The notes beneath the pieces were generated by a model that did no database searches, was not told where the DNA came from, and saw nothing but the letters and a program-made list of their open reading frames with translations. From CAISGS01 sp044346445 (GTDB taxonomy: Bacteria; Pseudomonadota; Alphaproteobacteria; Caulobacterales; Caulobacteraceae): DNA of 23,600 nt. A program made the translations under genes and the position numbers. Within the stretch, counting starts at the first letter, position 1, and the number at the start of each line of letters is the position of its first letter. Below are positions 1-7,463 of this stretch, piece after piece. The DNA is taken from contig JBIIZD010000034.1 in the NCBI GenBank assembly GCA_044346445.1, positions 1 through 23,600 on the forward strand, given 5' to 3'.

Positions 1-1149
1 GCCGCAGGGCTGGACTTTGCCGGGGCCGATACGATCACTGTGTCTGCGGGTGCAGCAGGCACCCATGTTTCGACCAGCCTGTCTTCCTTGATGGCCCTGG
101 GGGTTGATGCGGTTGCGCCAGCGGCTGGCCAGACGCATCTGAATATTGATCTGGGCGGGGCGGGCGGTCTCAATACGCTGGACGCCGGTCATTTGCCGAC
201 CTTTATCACCGATGGCCATTCGGACGCGTCGCTGGACGTGACCTTAAACGTCAGCGCCAGTGATCTAGTCGGCGTGGATATGAGCACGCTTGCAGGGCAA
301 TTGGCAGCGGCGGGCATAGATCATCTGGATATTGGCGGTTCTGCCTATGCTGGCGCGGCTTCGATAACGGATATTCAAAGCAGCGCCTTGGTAGCCGCGG
401 GGCTGGATTTTGCGCCAAATGATGAAATCACGGTTGGGGCAGCCGGTACGCATATGGCGACCAGCCTTCGGTCTGTCGAACATCTGGCGGTTGACACGCC
501 GGCTGATCTGGCCGTCTCCGACAAGGTTGCAACCTTCGCCAGCGAGCATTCGGCGTCCTTGCTCGACGGCGTGCTCGACATTACCGATGCCGATCTAAGG
601 CAGGGCGGCGATATTGGTCACTTGCTGGGCATAGACCTGCTGTCGGGCGTGGCCCAACCTGACCTCTATGGCCAACTGATTCAAGCCTTGCAGGATAACG
701 GTGTCAGCCAGATCCTGATTGATGCAACCGCAACCGTAACGATTGATGATGCCCTGATGGCCTCGCTAACGGATGCGGGTATGCTCGAAGTCCTGCCTGT
801 GACCGAGCTGGTGCTTGATGCCACCCATTCGGGCAATGTGGTTGCAACCAGCCTGGTGGATATGTCCAAGCTCGGCGTCGATCTGGTGGAACTCACCGCC
901 CCGGCGGATGACAAGCCTGTTTATGTGGATCTTGGCATTGTTGACGGTAAGATCAGCGAGGCTGAACTTAACGACTTGCTAAGGATACTCGATAGCGATA
1001 ACAACGCCAAGACGGCCTTGTTTAATGGTGCAAGTCACGTCGCACTTGTTGTCGACCAATCGACTGCAGAAGTTATCACGAATACGGATGGTGCAATGGC
1101 TAAACTCGTTGAGCTTGGGTTCTCCGAGCTTGATGTTGTTAATGCAACG
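1..1149 (+). repeat. About three degenerate coding repeats of roughly 126-131 codons
   Basis: Units begin near bases 1, 394 and 772. The first two share AAGLDFA at the start and an AAGTHxxTSL core about 14-17 residues later. The third keeps only ATHSGNVVATSL, followed by KLGVD, which resembles ALGVD in unit 1 and LAVD in unit 2. The repeats probably continue upstream of the window. Unit borders were placed by eye. Confidence 0.6.
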
Positions 1150-1242
1150 CCGACATTCCTGCATGATCTCGAAAATGCACCGATTGAGGTCAAGCTCATA
1201 GGTACCGAGGATGACCCGTTTGTGCACCATGTGGTCATTTGA
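1..1242 (+). CDS. Large secreted repeat protein, C-terminal part (probable type I secretion substrate)
   Basis: The frame is open from the first base and runs 413 residues to TGA at 1240-1242, so the start lies outside the window. The visible part is rich in Ala, Asp, Gly, Leu and Val, has no Cys, and is built of degenerate repeats. The motif AAGLDFA...IT, then AAGTH.xTSL, occurs at residues 1-30 and 132-157, and a weaker copy (ATHSGNVVATSL) near residue 274. Short beta-like segments ending in LDI, LID, NID or VVD recur within units. No RTX GGxGxD nonapeptides are seen here. The end is acidic and then hydrophobic (EDDPFVHHVVI), as in many type I substrates. The gene lies 23 bases before a complete type I secretion system. 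A surface adhesin or S-layer-like protein is inferred; the family was not recognised with certainty. Confidence 0.75.
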   Translation, partial: AAGLDFAGADTITVSAGAAGTHVSTSLSSLMALGVDAVAPAAGQTHLNIDLGGAGGLNTLDAGHLPTFITDGHSDASLDVTLNVSASDLVGVDMSTLAGQLAAAGIDHLDIGGSAYAGAASITDIQSSALVAAGLDFAPNDEITVGAAGTHMATSLRSVEHLAVDTPADLAVSDKVATFASEHSASLLDGVLDITDADLRQGGDIGHLLGIDLLSGVAQPDLYGQLIQALQDNGVSQILIDATATVTIDDALMASLTDAGMLEVLPVTELVLDATHSGNVVATSLVDMSKLGVDLVELTAPADDKPVYVDLGIVDGKISEAELNDLLRILDSDNNAKTALFNGASHVALVVDQSTAEVITNTDGAMAKLVELGFSELDVVNATPTFLHDLENAPIEVKLIGTEDDPFVHHVVI

Positions 1243-1265
1243 TGGCAATTATAGGTGTTTAGATC

Positions 1266-3290
1266 ATGGTTGACCATCAGCGTGAGTCGAGCTTCCGAAC
1301 ACCGGTGGCGCAGATTCTGTATGATTGCAGGCGGTCTTTCTATCTAGGTTTCATGCTCACGGCATGCGTGCAATTACTGTCCATCGCGCCCATAATCTTC
1401 ATGTGGAATGTGTTTGACCGGGTGATTGGCGCACGCAGCGGTGTGACCCTGGTCACCCTCACGGTTATGATCATAGGGCTTTATGTCTTTTGGTCAGCGC
1501 TGGAGTGGCTGCGCAGTCGCCTAATGGTGCGGATTTCCCTGCGGATCGACTGGGACCTGGCGGCCACGGTGTTTGACGCCTCGTTCCGGCGGTTTGTCGG
1601 GCACAGAAATGTCAATGTTCACCAGATTCTTGGCGACCTTCTGGCTCTGCGGCAGTTTTTCACCGGGCGGCCCATCCAGGCCCTGATGGATGCGCCGTTT
1701 GCGGTCGTATTCGTGATTGTTGGGGCTATGTTTCATCCCTTCTTGGCCATTTTCGTCTTTGCCGCGACCTTGTTGATGCTGGTTGCCAGCTATACGACCC
1801 AGAAGGTTTCGGCCCCGATCCTTAAGGCATCTAATGACGAGAATGCAGAGGCCATGCGGGTAGCCGCCAATAGCTTGCGTCAAGCCGAGGCGACCTTGGC
1901 GCTTGGCATGATGGGTGCGGTGCGCAAGCGCTGGCACGACCGCCACCGCAAGTTCTTGCAGTATCAAGTCAATGCCAGCGAGGCAGCTGGTTTAACCGGT
2001 GGCATTAGCGGATTTTTGGGCAAGGCCTTGGGGTCACTGCAAATGGCGCTGGGGGCATGGCTTGCCCTGTCTGGACTGATCACGGGCGGCATGGTGATGG
2101 CCGCGTCCATGCTGATCTCAAAAGCGGTTTCGCCAATCCAGCACCTGATCAGCCAATGGAAAGACATTGTTAGCGCGCGCCAAGCCTATGACCGGATCAA
2201 TACCTTGATCCGTGAGGACGAGATTGTTCAGTCTCGGATGCAGTTGCCAAAACCGCTTGGTTTTCTCGATGTGTCCGGGGTCTCGGCCATACCGCCAGGC
2301 TCAAAGACGGTTGTCCTGACCGAGATTAGTTTCAAGGTGGTGCCGGGAACGGCGCTGGGCATTGTTGGGCCAAGTGCTTCGGGCAAGACCTGCCTGACCC
2401 GGCTATTGATCGGCGTGTGGAAGCCGAGCCTAGGCTCTGTGCGGCTAGACGGCGTCGAGTTGAGCGAATGGAACCATGATGAGGTTGGTCAGTATATCGG
2501 CTATGTCCCTCAAGAAATTGAATTCTTTGATGGGTCCATTGCGGAAAACATTGCGCGCCTGAACACGGTGGATCCTGAAAAGGTTATCGAGGCCGCGCGG
2601 CTGATCGGTATGCATGAAGCCATATTGGCGTTTCCGGACGGTTATGACACCCTGATCGGCGAGGCAGGGTTTGTGCTGTCGGGCGGTCAAAAGCAACGCC
2701 TGGCGATTGCCCGGGCGCTGTATGGCAATCCCAAATATGTGGTCATGGACGAGCCTAATGCCAGCCTTGATGAGGCGGGTGAAAATGTCTTGATACAAGC
2801 GGTCTCAGTCATCAAGGCGATGGGCTCCAGCGTCATATTGACCACCCACAGGCCGCGACTTGTTGCGGTGGCGGACAATCTCTTGGTGCTGCGGGCGGGG
2901 ACCCAGGTCGGCTACGGCGCGACCAAGGACATGCTTCGCGCGGTGCAAAATCTGCAGCTTGTCAATTCGGGGAGTGGTGAGACTTCGGCGGCTGTTGCAG
3001 CCCCGGTGGCTAAGGTTGCCCCGGTTCCACAAACCCCGGCCCCTGTGACGGCTCCGGCCCCAGTAGCGGCCCCAGTAGCGGCGACCCCCGCTGCGCCGCC
3101 TCAAGCGCCAACGCCGGTGCCGGTGCCTCCGGCGCCGATGGCGGCAATGCCCGCTTCGCCAGTACCCGAGCCAGAAAGGCCTGCGCCCGATGCGATAGCG
3201 GCAGAGGTTACACCTGCAGCGCCCGTCAATCTCCAGCCCGATGCGCCTGCGGCCCCCGTCGCTGCGGCCGCTGAAAAGATGCAGGCCTAA
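1266..3290 (+). CDS. Type I secretion ABC exporter, PrtD/RsaD-like inner-membrane ATPase/permease
   Basis: This is the energy-supplying inner-membrane part of the exporter, 674 residues long. Residues about 25-320 form the membrane domain, with hydrophobic segments near 27-47, 63-80, 142-180 and 255-290. The nucleotide-binding domain follows: Walker A GPSASGKT at 368-375, a Q-loop in GYVPQEIEFFDGSIAENIARL, signature LSGGQKQR at 471-478, Walker B with DEPN at 495-498, and H-loop TTHRP. The sequence around the Q-loop and DEPN is typical of the protease/lipase/S-layer exporter subfamily. No N-terminal C39 peptidase domain is present. Residues about 570-674 form an unusual Pro/Ala/Val-rich tail. 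The ATG at 1266 follows AGGTG. The next gene starts 3 bases after the stop. Confidence 0.95.
   Translation: MVDHQRESSFRTPVAQILYDCRRSFYLGFMLTACVQLLSIAPIIFMWNVFDRVIGARSGVTLVTLTVMIIGLYVFWSALEWLRSRLMVRISLRIDWDLAATVFDASFRRFVGHRNVNVHQILGDLLALRQFFTGRPIQALMDAPFAVVFVIVGAMFHPFLAIFVFAATLLMLVASYTTQKVSAPILKASNDENAEAMRVAANSLRQAEATLALGMMGAVRKRWHDRHRKFLQYQVNASEAAGLTGGISGFLGKALGSLQMALGAWLALSGLITGGMVMAASMLISKAVSPIQHLISQWKDIVSARQAYDRINTLIREDEIVQSRMQLPKPLGFLDVSGVSAIPPGSKTVVLTEISFKVVPGTALGIVGPSASGKTCLTRLLIGVWKPSLGSVRLDGVELSEWNHDEVGQYIGYVPQEIEFFDGSIAENIARLNTVDPEKVIEAARLIGMHEAILAFPDGYDTLIGEAGFVLSGGQKQRLAIARALYGNPKYVVMDEPNASLDEAGENVLIQAVSVIKAMGSSVILTTHRPRLVAVADNLLVLRAGTQVGYGATKDMLRAVQNLQLVNSGSGETSAAVAAPVAKVAPVPQTPAPVTAPAPVAAPVAATPAAPPQAPTPVPVPPAPMAAMPASPVPEPERPAPDAIAAEVTPAAPVNLQPDAPAAPVAAAAEKMQA
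3057..3080 (+). repeat. Tandem 12-base repeat inside the Pro/Ala-rich tail
   Basis: Two perfect adjacent copies of a 12-base unit (GCCCCAGTAGCG) are visible. They lie in the part of the exporter gene coding for the Pro/Ala/Val-rich C-terminal tail. The repeat keeps the frame and suggests that the tail grew or shrinks by replication slippage. Confidence 0.7.
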
Positions 3291-3293
3291 GGC

Positions 3294-4664
3294 ATGAAAC
3301 GGCGTATGCTCGCTCTGTTTGCCGCCATAGATCGTCGATCAAGCGCATTGATCACGGCGTGGAACCCTTATGATCCCAATAAGCTGTCCGAAAACGGGCT
3401 AGAGCCGGTCGCAATTGAAGAGTCCGAGGTCCGCAAAAAGGGCTCGCTTTGGTTTTTGATCGCATTTGCGGTGTTTTTGGTCTGGTCGGTGACCATGCCG
3501 ATCGCTTCGGGCGTGCCGGTCATGGGTACGGTCGTGGTCTCGGGCTATCGCAAGCTTGTTCAGCACCCGACCGGAGGCGTGGTCACCCAGATCCTGGTCA
3601 AGGAGGGCTCCAAGGTCAATAAGGGCGATATTCTGATCAAGGTGAACCCGCTCAATACAGAGGCCAACCTGGCGAATTTCGAGCTTCAGTATCTTGATCT
3701 GCTGGTCAATGAATCGCGATTAAAGGCCGAACGGCTGGGCCTTGGGTCTATTGTCTGGGTGCCAGAGCTTGCGGGTCTGGGCGACAGCGAACGGGTTTCA
3801 GAGTCCAAGGCTGTGCAGCAGCAATTGTTTTCAGCCCGGCGCGCAGAATATCAAAGCACGATCCAGGGTCTTCAAGCCCAGATCGGTGGCTTGAGCAGCG
3901 CCATGGCGTCTCACCGCATTCAGTTGGGCACGCTCAATGAAGAGCTGAGCAATAGTCAGCAATTGGCCAAGGAGGGTTATATTCCGCGTACCCAAGCCAA
4001 TAGCACACTCAGGGGGCAGGCCGAGCAGCAGGCGGCGCTGGCCAATGCCAGCTCGGAAATAGCCAAGATTAGGGCTGAGATCGCTCGGGCCAGGACCGCC
4101 TATCTGAAGGAAATCGAGACCCAGCTCTCTGAAATTCAGAAAAACAAAGAGGCCTATGCCGGGAAGGTGTCGGCCGCACGGTTTGACCAGCAATTGTCAG
4201 AAATCCGCGCGCCGGTGTCGGGCACCGTGGTGGGGCTAAAGGTCGTGACGGTTGGCGGTGTTATCTCAGGCAGCCAGACCCTAGCAGAAATTGTCCCGCG
4301 TGATGGACGACTGATCGCCGAAATCAAGGTCACGCCCGATCTGGTTGACAAGATCACGGTCGGCCTGGGCGCCGATATCCGGTTTATCGCCTTTAACCAG
4401 ACCACCACGCCGGTGATCGACGGCAAGGTCGTGCTGGTGGGCGGTGATCTGCAGATTGGACAGGACAGCAAGGACCCCAATGCGCCCAAGGAGTACTATC
4501 TGGCCCAGGTCGAGGTAACGCCCGAAGGTCAGAAGAAACTGAGCGGCCTTCGGGTGCAGCCGGGCATGCCCGTAGACGTGATCATCAAGACCGGTGAGCG
4601 GACCTTTATGAGCTATTTCCTCAAGCCGCTGTTAGACAAGCTAGCGCGCTCTTTTAAGGATTAA
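3294..4664 (+). CDS. HlyD-family type I secretion membrane fusion protein (PrtE/RsaE-like)
   Basis: This periplasmic adaptor joins the ABC exporter to the outer-membrane channel; it has 456 residues. A short cytoplasmic N-terminus is followed by one membrane segment at about 51-70. Next comes the first lipoyl half-motif (HPTGGVVTQILVKEGSKVNKGD, about 91-112), a long Gln/Ala/Glu-rich coiled-coil hairpin at about 160-300, the second lipoyl half (IRAPVSGTVVGL), and a beta-barrel region ending near VQPGMPVDVIIKTGERT, the conserved HlyD C-terminal motif. Length and order fit the family. The ATG is 3 bases after the exporter stop, and the next gene starts 4 bases after this one, so the three are surely co-transcribed. 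Confidence 0.95.
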   Translation: MKRRMLALFAAIDRRSSALITAWNPYDPNKLSENGLEPVAIEESEVRKKGSLWFLIAFAVFLVWSVTMPIASGVPVMGTVVVSGYRKLVQHPTGGVVTQILVKEGSKVNKGDILIKVNPLNTEANLANFELQYLDLLVNESRLKAERLGLGSIVWVPELAGLGDSERVSESKAVQQQLFSARRAEYQSTIQGLQAQIGGLSSAMASHRIQLGTLNEELSNSQQLAKEGYIPRTQANSTLRGQAEQQAALANASSEIAKIRAEIARARTAYLKEIETQLSEIQKNKEAYAGKVSAARFDQQLSEIRAPVSGTVVGLKVVTVGGVISGSQTLAEIVPRDGRLIAEIKVTPDLVDKITVGLGADIRFIAFNQTTTPVIDGKVVLVGGDLQIGQDSKDPNAPKEYYLAQVEVTPEGQKKLSGLRVQPGMPVDVIIKTGERTFMSYFLKPLLDKLARSFKD

Positions 4665-4668
4665 TGCT

Positions 4669-5913
4669 GTGAAAATTAAAGCGATTTCATTGTTTTCCGT
4701 TGCTGTGGCCCTGATGACTGCGAGCTCAGCGGGGGCGGTCGATCTGGTCGAGGCCTATAATCTGGCGCGAAAGCATGACCCGCAATTTATGTCGGCCAGC
4801 GCCGAGCGCGACATCAATATTGCCTCATCGCGTCAGTCCTTGGCTGCCTATTTGCCGCAAGCCAGTTATAGCATGACCAATATCCCGACCGACAACCAGA
4901 CCCGCCAGGTCTTGTCGATTACCCAGCCCATATTCAGCCTGGACCGTTTGGCGACCGTGCGCCAGCAAGGGCCGCGCCGGGCTTTTGCCAAATCGACCTA
5001 TTCAGTCCGTGAGGCCGAGTTGGCGCAGCGTGTGTTCAAGGCAATCTTTGACCTGATCCGGGCCAATGAGAACGTCAAGCTGAATCAGGCCAAGGTCTCG
5101 GCCTTGCGCGAACAGTCCGAGCGCTCGGCACGGATGTATAGCGCAGGCCAAGGGACCGTTACTGATTCACGCGATATTGAAGTGCGTTATGAACAAGCCA
5201 TGGCCAATCAGCTCTTGTTTGAGGGTGAGGCGGCGGCGGCCAATAACAAGCTATCGACCATGATTGGGGAGGCGCCCGGGGCCCTGGACTTTCAGTTGCC
5301 CGATCAAAATGGCGAGGTCGATATCCTGTCGGTAGGGGAGTATGTGGGAGCCTTGCGCACATCAAACCCGCAAATTATCGCCTCAAGACAGTCGGAGCGG
5401 GTCAGCGAACTGGACGCCCAACGGGTCAAGGGTGGCCTGTTTCCAACCGTCAATGCCACCGCGTCAAAAACCTATACGGGCAAGGATGACATCAGCTATG
5501 TCGGTATTTCGGTGACGGCACCGATTACCGCAGGCGGGTTTATCCAGGCCGGCAGTGCGTCCGCCCAAGCCCGCCGCGCCACGGATGAGCGCATGAAGGT
5601 TGAGCAGGATGTGCAGGTCAATTTCGAGCGCCTCTATGCCTTGGTGAATGCCGGGCAAAAGGCCTTGAACATTAGCCGCAAGGCGATCAATTCCGCCGAA
5701 TTGAGCGTCCAGGCTACCCGCAAAAGCTATGAGGGCGGCGTTCGGACGAATTTCGATGTAGTTAATGCGATCCAGACCGCGTTTGAGGTCAAGAGCCAGT
5801 ATGTGACCTCGGCCACCACGGTGGCTGATAATATGCTCAATATGCTGCTGCTGGCGGGGACGGACCCAAGCCAGGCCCTGACAACCACCCAGCGCTTCTT
5901 GCTTGGCAAATAG
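4669..5913 (+). CDS. TolC-family outer-membrane secretion protein (PrtF/RsaF-like)
   Basis: This is the outer-membrane channel of the type I system, 414 residues. It starts with GTG. Residues 1-23 form a clear Sec signal peptide: positive MKIK, a hydrophobic core, then an Ala-rich cleavage site near SAGA/VDL. The mature protein begins with the typical VDLVEAYNLARKHDPQF. Two repeated helical halves follow. The conserved TolC features are visible as YSAGQGTVTDSRDIEVRYEQAMA in the first half and YEGGVRTNFDVVNAIQT in the second. Length is normal for the short, PrtF-like members. The gene is 4 bases downstream of the fusion protein gene and 9 bases upstream of the TPR-glycosyltransferase gene. Confidence 0.95.
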   Translation: MKIKAISLFSVAVALMTASSAGAVDLVEAYNLARKHDPQFMSASAERDINIASSRQSLAAYLPQASYSMTNIPTDNQTRQVLSITQPIFSLDRLATVRQQGPRRAFAKSTYSVREAELAQRVFKAIFDLIRANENVKLNQAKVSALREQSERSARMYSAGQGTVTDSRDIEVRYEQAMANQLLFEGEAAAANNKLSTMIGEAPGALDFQLPDQNGEVDILSVGEYVGALRTSNPQIIASRQSERVSELDAQRVKGGLFPTVNATASKTYTGKDDISYVGISVTAPITAGGFIQAGSASAQARRATDERMKVEQDVQVNFERLYALVNAGQKALNISRKAINSAELSVQATRKSYEGGVRTNFDVVNAIQTAFEVKSQYVTSATTVADNMLNMLLLAGTDPSQALTTTQRFLLGK

Positions 5914-5922
5914 GTCGCGCTT

Positions 5923-7350
5923 ATGCCGGCTAGGGCGCACCTTGCATCCTTGATCGCTTCGGCCCGCGCCCAACGTGATGCGGGGGCCTGGGATGCTGCG
6001 GTGCGGCTCTATTCGGCGGCTAATGATATTGATAGCAGCCTTTATGAGGTCAAACATAATCTGGCCTTGTGCCATCTGGGCAAGGGCGGTTTTGCTGAGG
6101 CCATGCGGTTTTCAGCCCAGGCGCTGGCGATCAAGCGCGACCTTTGGCAAAGCCATCTGTTGCGCGCCAAGGTGCATCGGGCTCGCGGCGAGGTCGAGGC
6201 CGCAGATGAGGCCCTGACCCATGTGCTAAAGCATGACCCTGCCAATGGCGCGGCCCTGCTGGCCATGGCTGATCTGGATATGAACGAGTATGGCGACGCC
6301 GTCGGCGCGCGTGAGCGGGTCACGCCCTTGCTTGGCATGGCGCAACACAGGGCCGATGCCGAGCTGACCATATTGATGTCCAAGCTCTATGATCGCGACG
6401 AGACCGATCAGGAACTTTCAGACGCCTTGATGGACTTTGCGCAGCGCGAACTGGTCATGCCCGGCTTTGCCTATAGCCAGCAGGCCTTGGCGGGTGTGCC
6501 TAATCTGACCGGACGCAAGCGGGTTGCGCTCTTGTCGCCGCTGTTTTGCGTCTCGCCGGTCTATTTCTTTACCATAGCGGCGTTTCGCGCCATGGCCGAG
6601 GCGTGTGATCTGGTAATCTTTAACCGCGGTACGCGTGAGGACTGGGCAAGCCAAGCCTTTCGCGACATTGCGCATGAGTGGCATAATGTCCAAAACCTTG
6701 CCTCGCCGGTGCTGGCCAATCTTATCAAGCGGCAAAATATCGACGTGCTGTTTGACCTTGGCGGCTGGATGGACCCGGCCGGGCTCAAGGCCTTGTCGGT
6801 CAAGCCCGCCCGCAAAATGTATAAATGGGTCGGCGGTCAGTCTGCGACCACGGGTCTGACGACGTTTGACGGCTTCATAACCGACAGTGCCCAGTCCCCG
6901 CCAGGGTCTGAAAGCCTGCACTCCGAACCCCTGGTCCGGATCGCCGGCGGCTATGTGACCTATACGCCGCCGCCCTATATGCCCAAGCCAAGCCCCAACC
7001 ATCAATACGAAGCGGCGATTATTTCGAATCCAATAAAGCTAAACAAGGCGATTAAGAGTATTGATTTAGCCAAAACCCAAGAAATAACCTTAATAGATCG
7101 CCGTTATAAATTCGCAAAAACACGTGCAAGGCTAGAAGATTTCACAAAATCAAGGCTAAATTTCATATGTCCAGGCAATCATGAAAGCTATCTTCAAGCC
7201 ATCAATGAATGTAAAATAATATATGATACATATCCATATAGTTGCGGATTAACAGCCGTTGAGGCGATTCATTTACAGAAGAAAGTTGAAACTGTATCTG
7301 GTTCTATATTTTCTAGCCGACATGCAGTGGGTCACGCTTTATACAGGTAA
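5923..7350 (+). CDS. TPR protein with SPINDLY/OGT-like (GT41) O-glycosyltransferase domain
   Basis: This 475-residue protein probably transfers a sugar to Ser/Thr of a cytoplasmic protein. Residues about 5-140 hold TPR-like helix pairs (NLALCHLGKGGFAEAMRFSA). Residues about 196-350 match the first half of the GT41 fold: DVLFDLGGWMDPAGL, then WVGGQSATTGLTTFDGFITD and SPPG, then EPLVRIAGGYVTYTPP. Residues about 365-475 match the second half: SNPIKLNKA, where Lys372 may correspond to the UDP-contacting lysine of OGT, and YDTYPYSCGLTAVEA, then SSRHAVGHAL. The protein stops there, some tens of residues earlier than relatives. From about base 7015 the codons become strongly AT-rich. ATG 5923 lies 9 bases after the TolC-like gene. 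A likely target is the co-encoded secreted repeat protein (inference). Confidence 0.85.
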   Translation: MPARAHLASLIASARAQRDAGAWDAAVRLYSAANDIDSSLYEVKHNLALCHLGKGGFAEAMRFSAQALAIKRDLWQSHLLRAKVHRARGEVEAADEALTHVLKHDPANGAALLAMADLDMNEYGDAVGARERVTPLLGMAQHRADAELTILMSKLYDRDETDQELSDALMDFAQRELVMPGFAYSQQALAGVPNLTGRKRVALLSPLFCVSPVYFFTIAAFRAMAEACDLVIFNRGTREDWASQAFRDIAHEWHNVQNLASPVLANLIKRQNIDVLFDLGGWMDPAGLKALSVKPARKMYKWVGGQSATTGLTTFDGFITDSAQSPPGSESLHSEPLVRIAGGYVTYTPPPYMPKPSPNHQYEAAIISNPIKLNKAIKSIDLAKTQEITLIDRRYKFAKTRARLEDFTKSRLNFICPGNHESYLQAINECKIIYDTYPYSCGLTAVEAIHLQKKVETVSGSIFSSRHAVGHALYR

Positions 7351-7463
7351 AAATTATTTTAATACAAAATTTTAAAAATCTTAAATAAAATCTACTTTTA
7401 AAAATTGTAAATATAATGTAAATATAACAGATAGTTCCTGAATTGCTATTTTGGAAAAATCAA
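7351..7463. other. AT-rich gap between the GT41 gene and the first methyltransferase-like gene
   Basis: This gap is much more AT-rich than the secretion genes and has no plausible ORF. It contains a perfect tandem 11-base repeat at 7406-7427 and a TATAAT at 7412-7417 that could serve as a -10 box, although no convincing -35 box lies at the right distance. A local promoter for the next genes is possible but weakly supported. Confidence 0.4.
7406..7427 (+). repeat. Perfect tandem 11-base AT-rich repeat
   Basis: Two adjacent identical copies of TGTAAATATAA occupy 7406-7416 and 7417-7427. They lie in the gap ahead of the methyltransferase-like gene. They could be a regulator site or only low-complexity AT sequence. 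Confidence 0.6.

Noticed and set aside
5464..6075. 203-codon minus-strand frame across the TolC-like and GT41 genes
   Set aside because: It runs antisense across two well-supported genes and its product has no recognisable domain.
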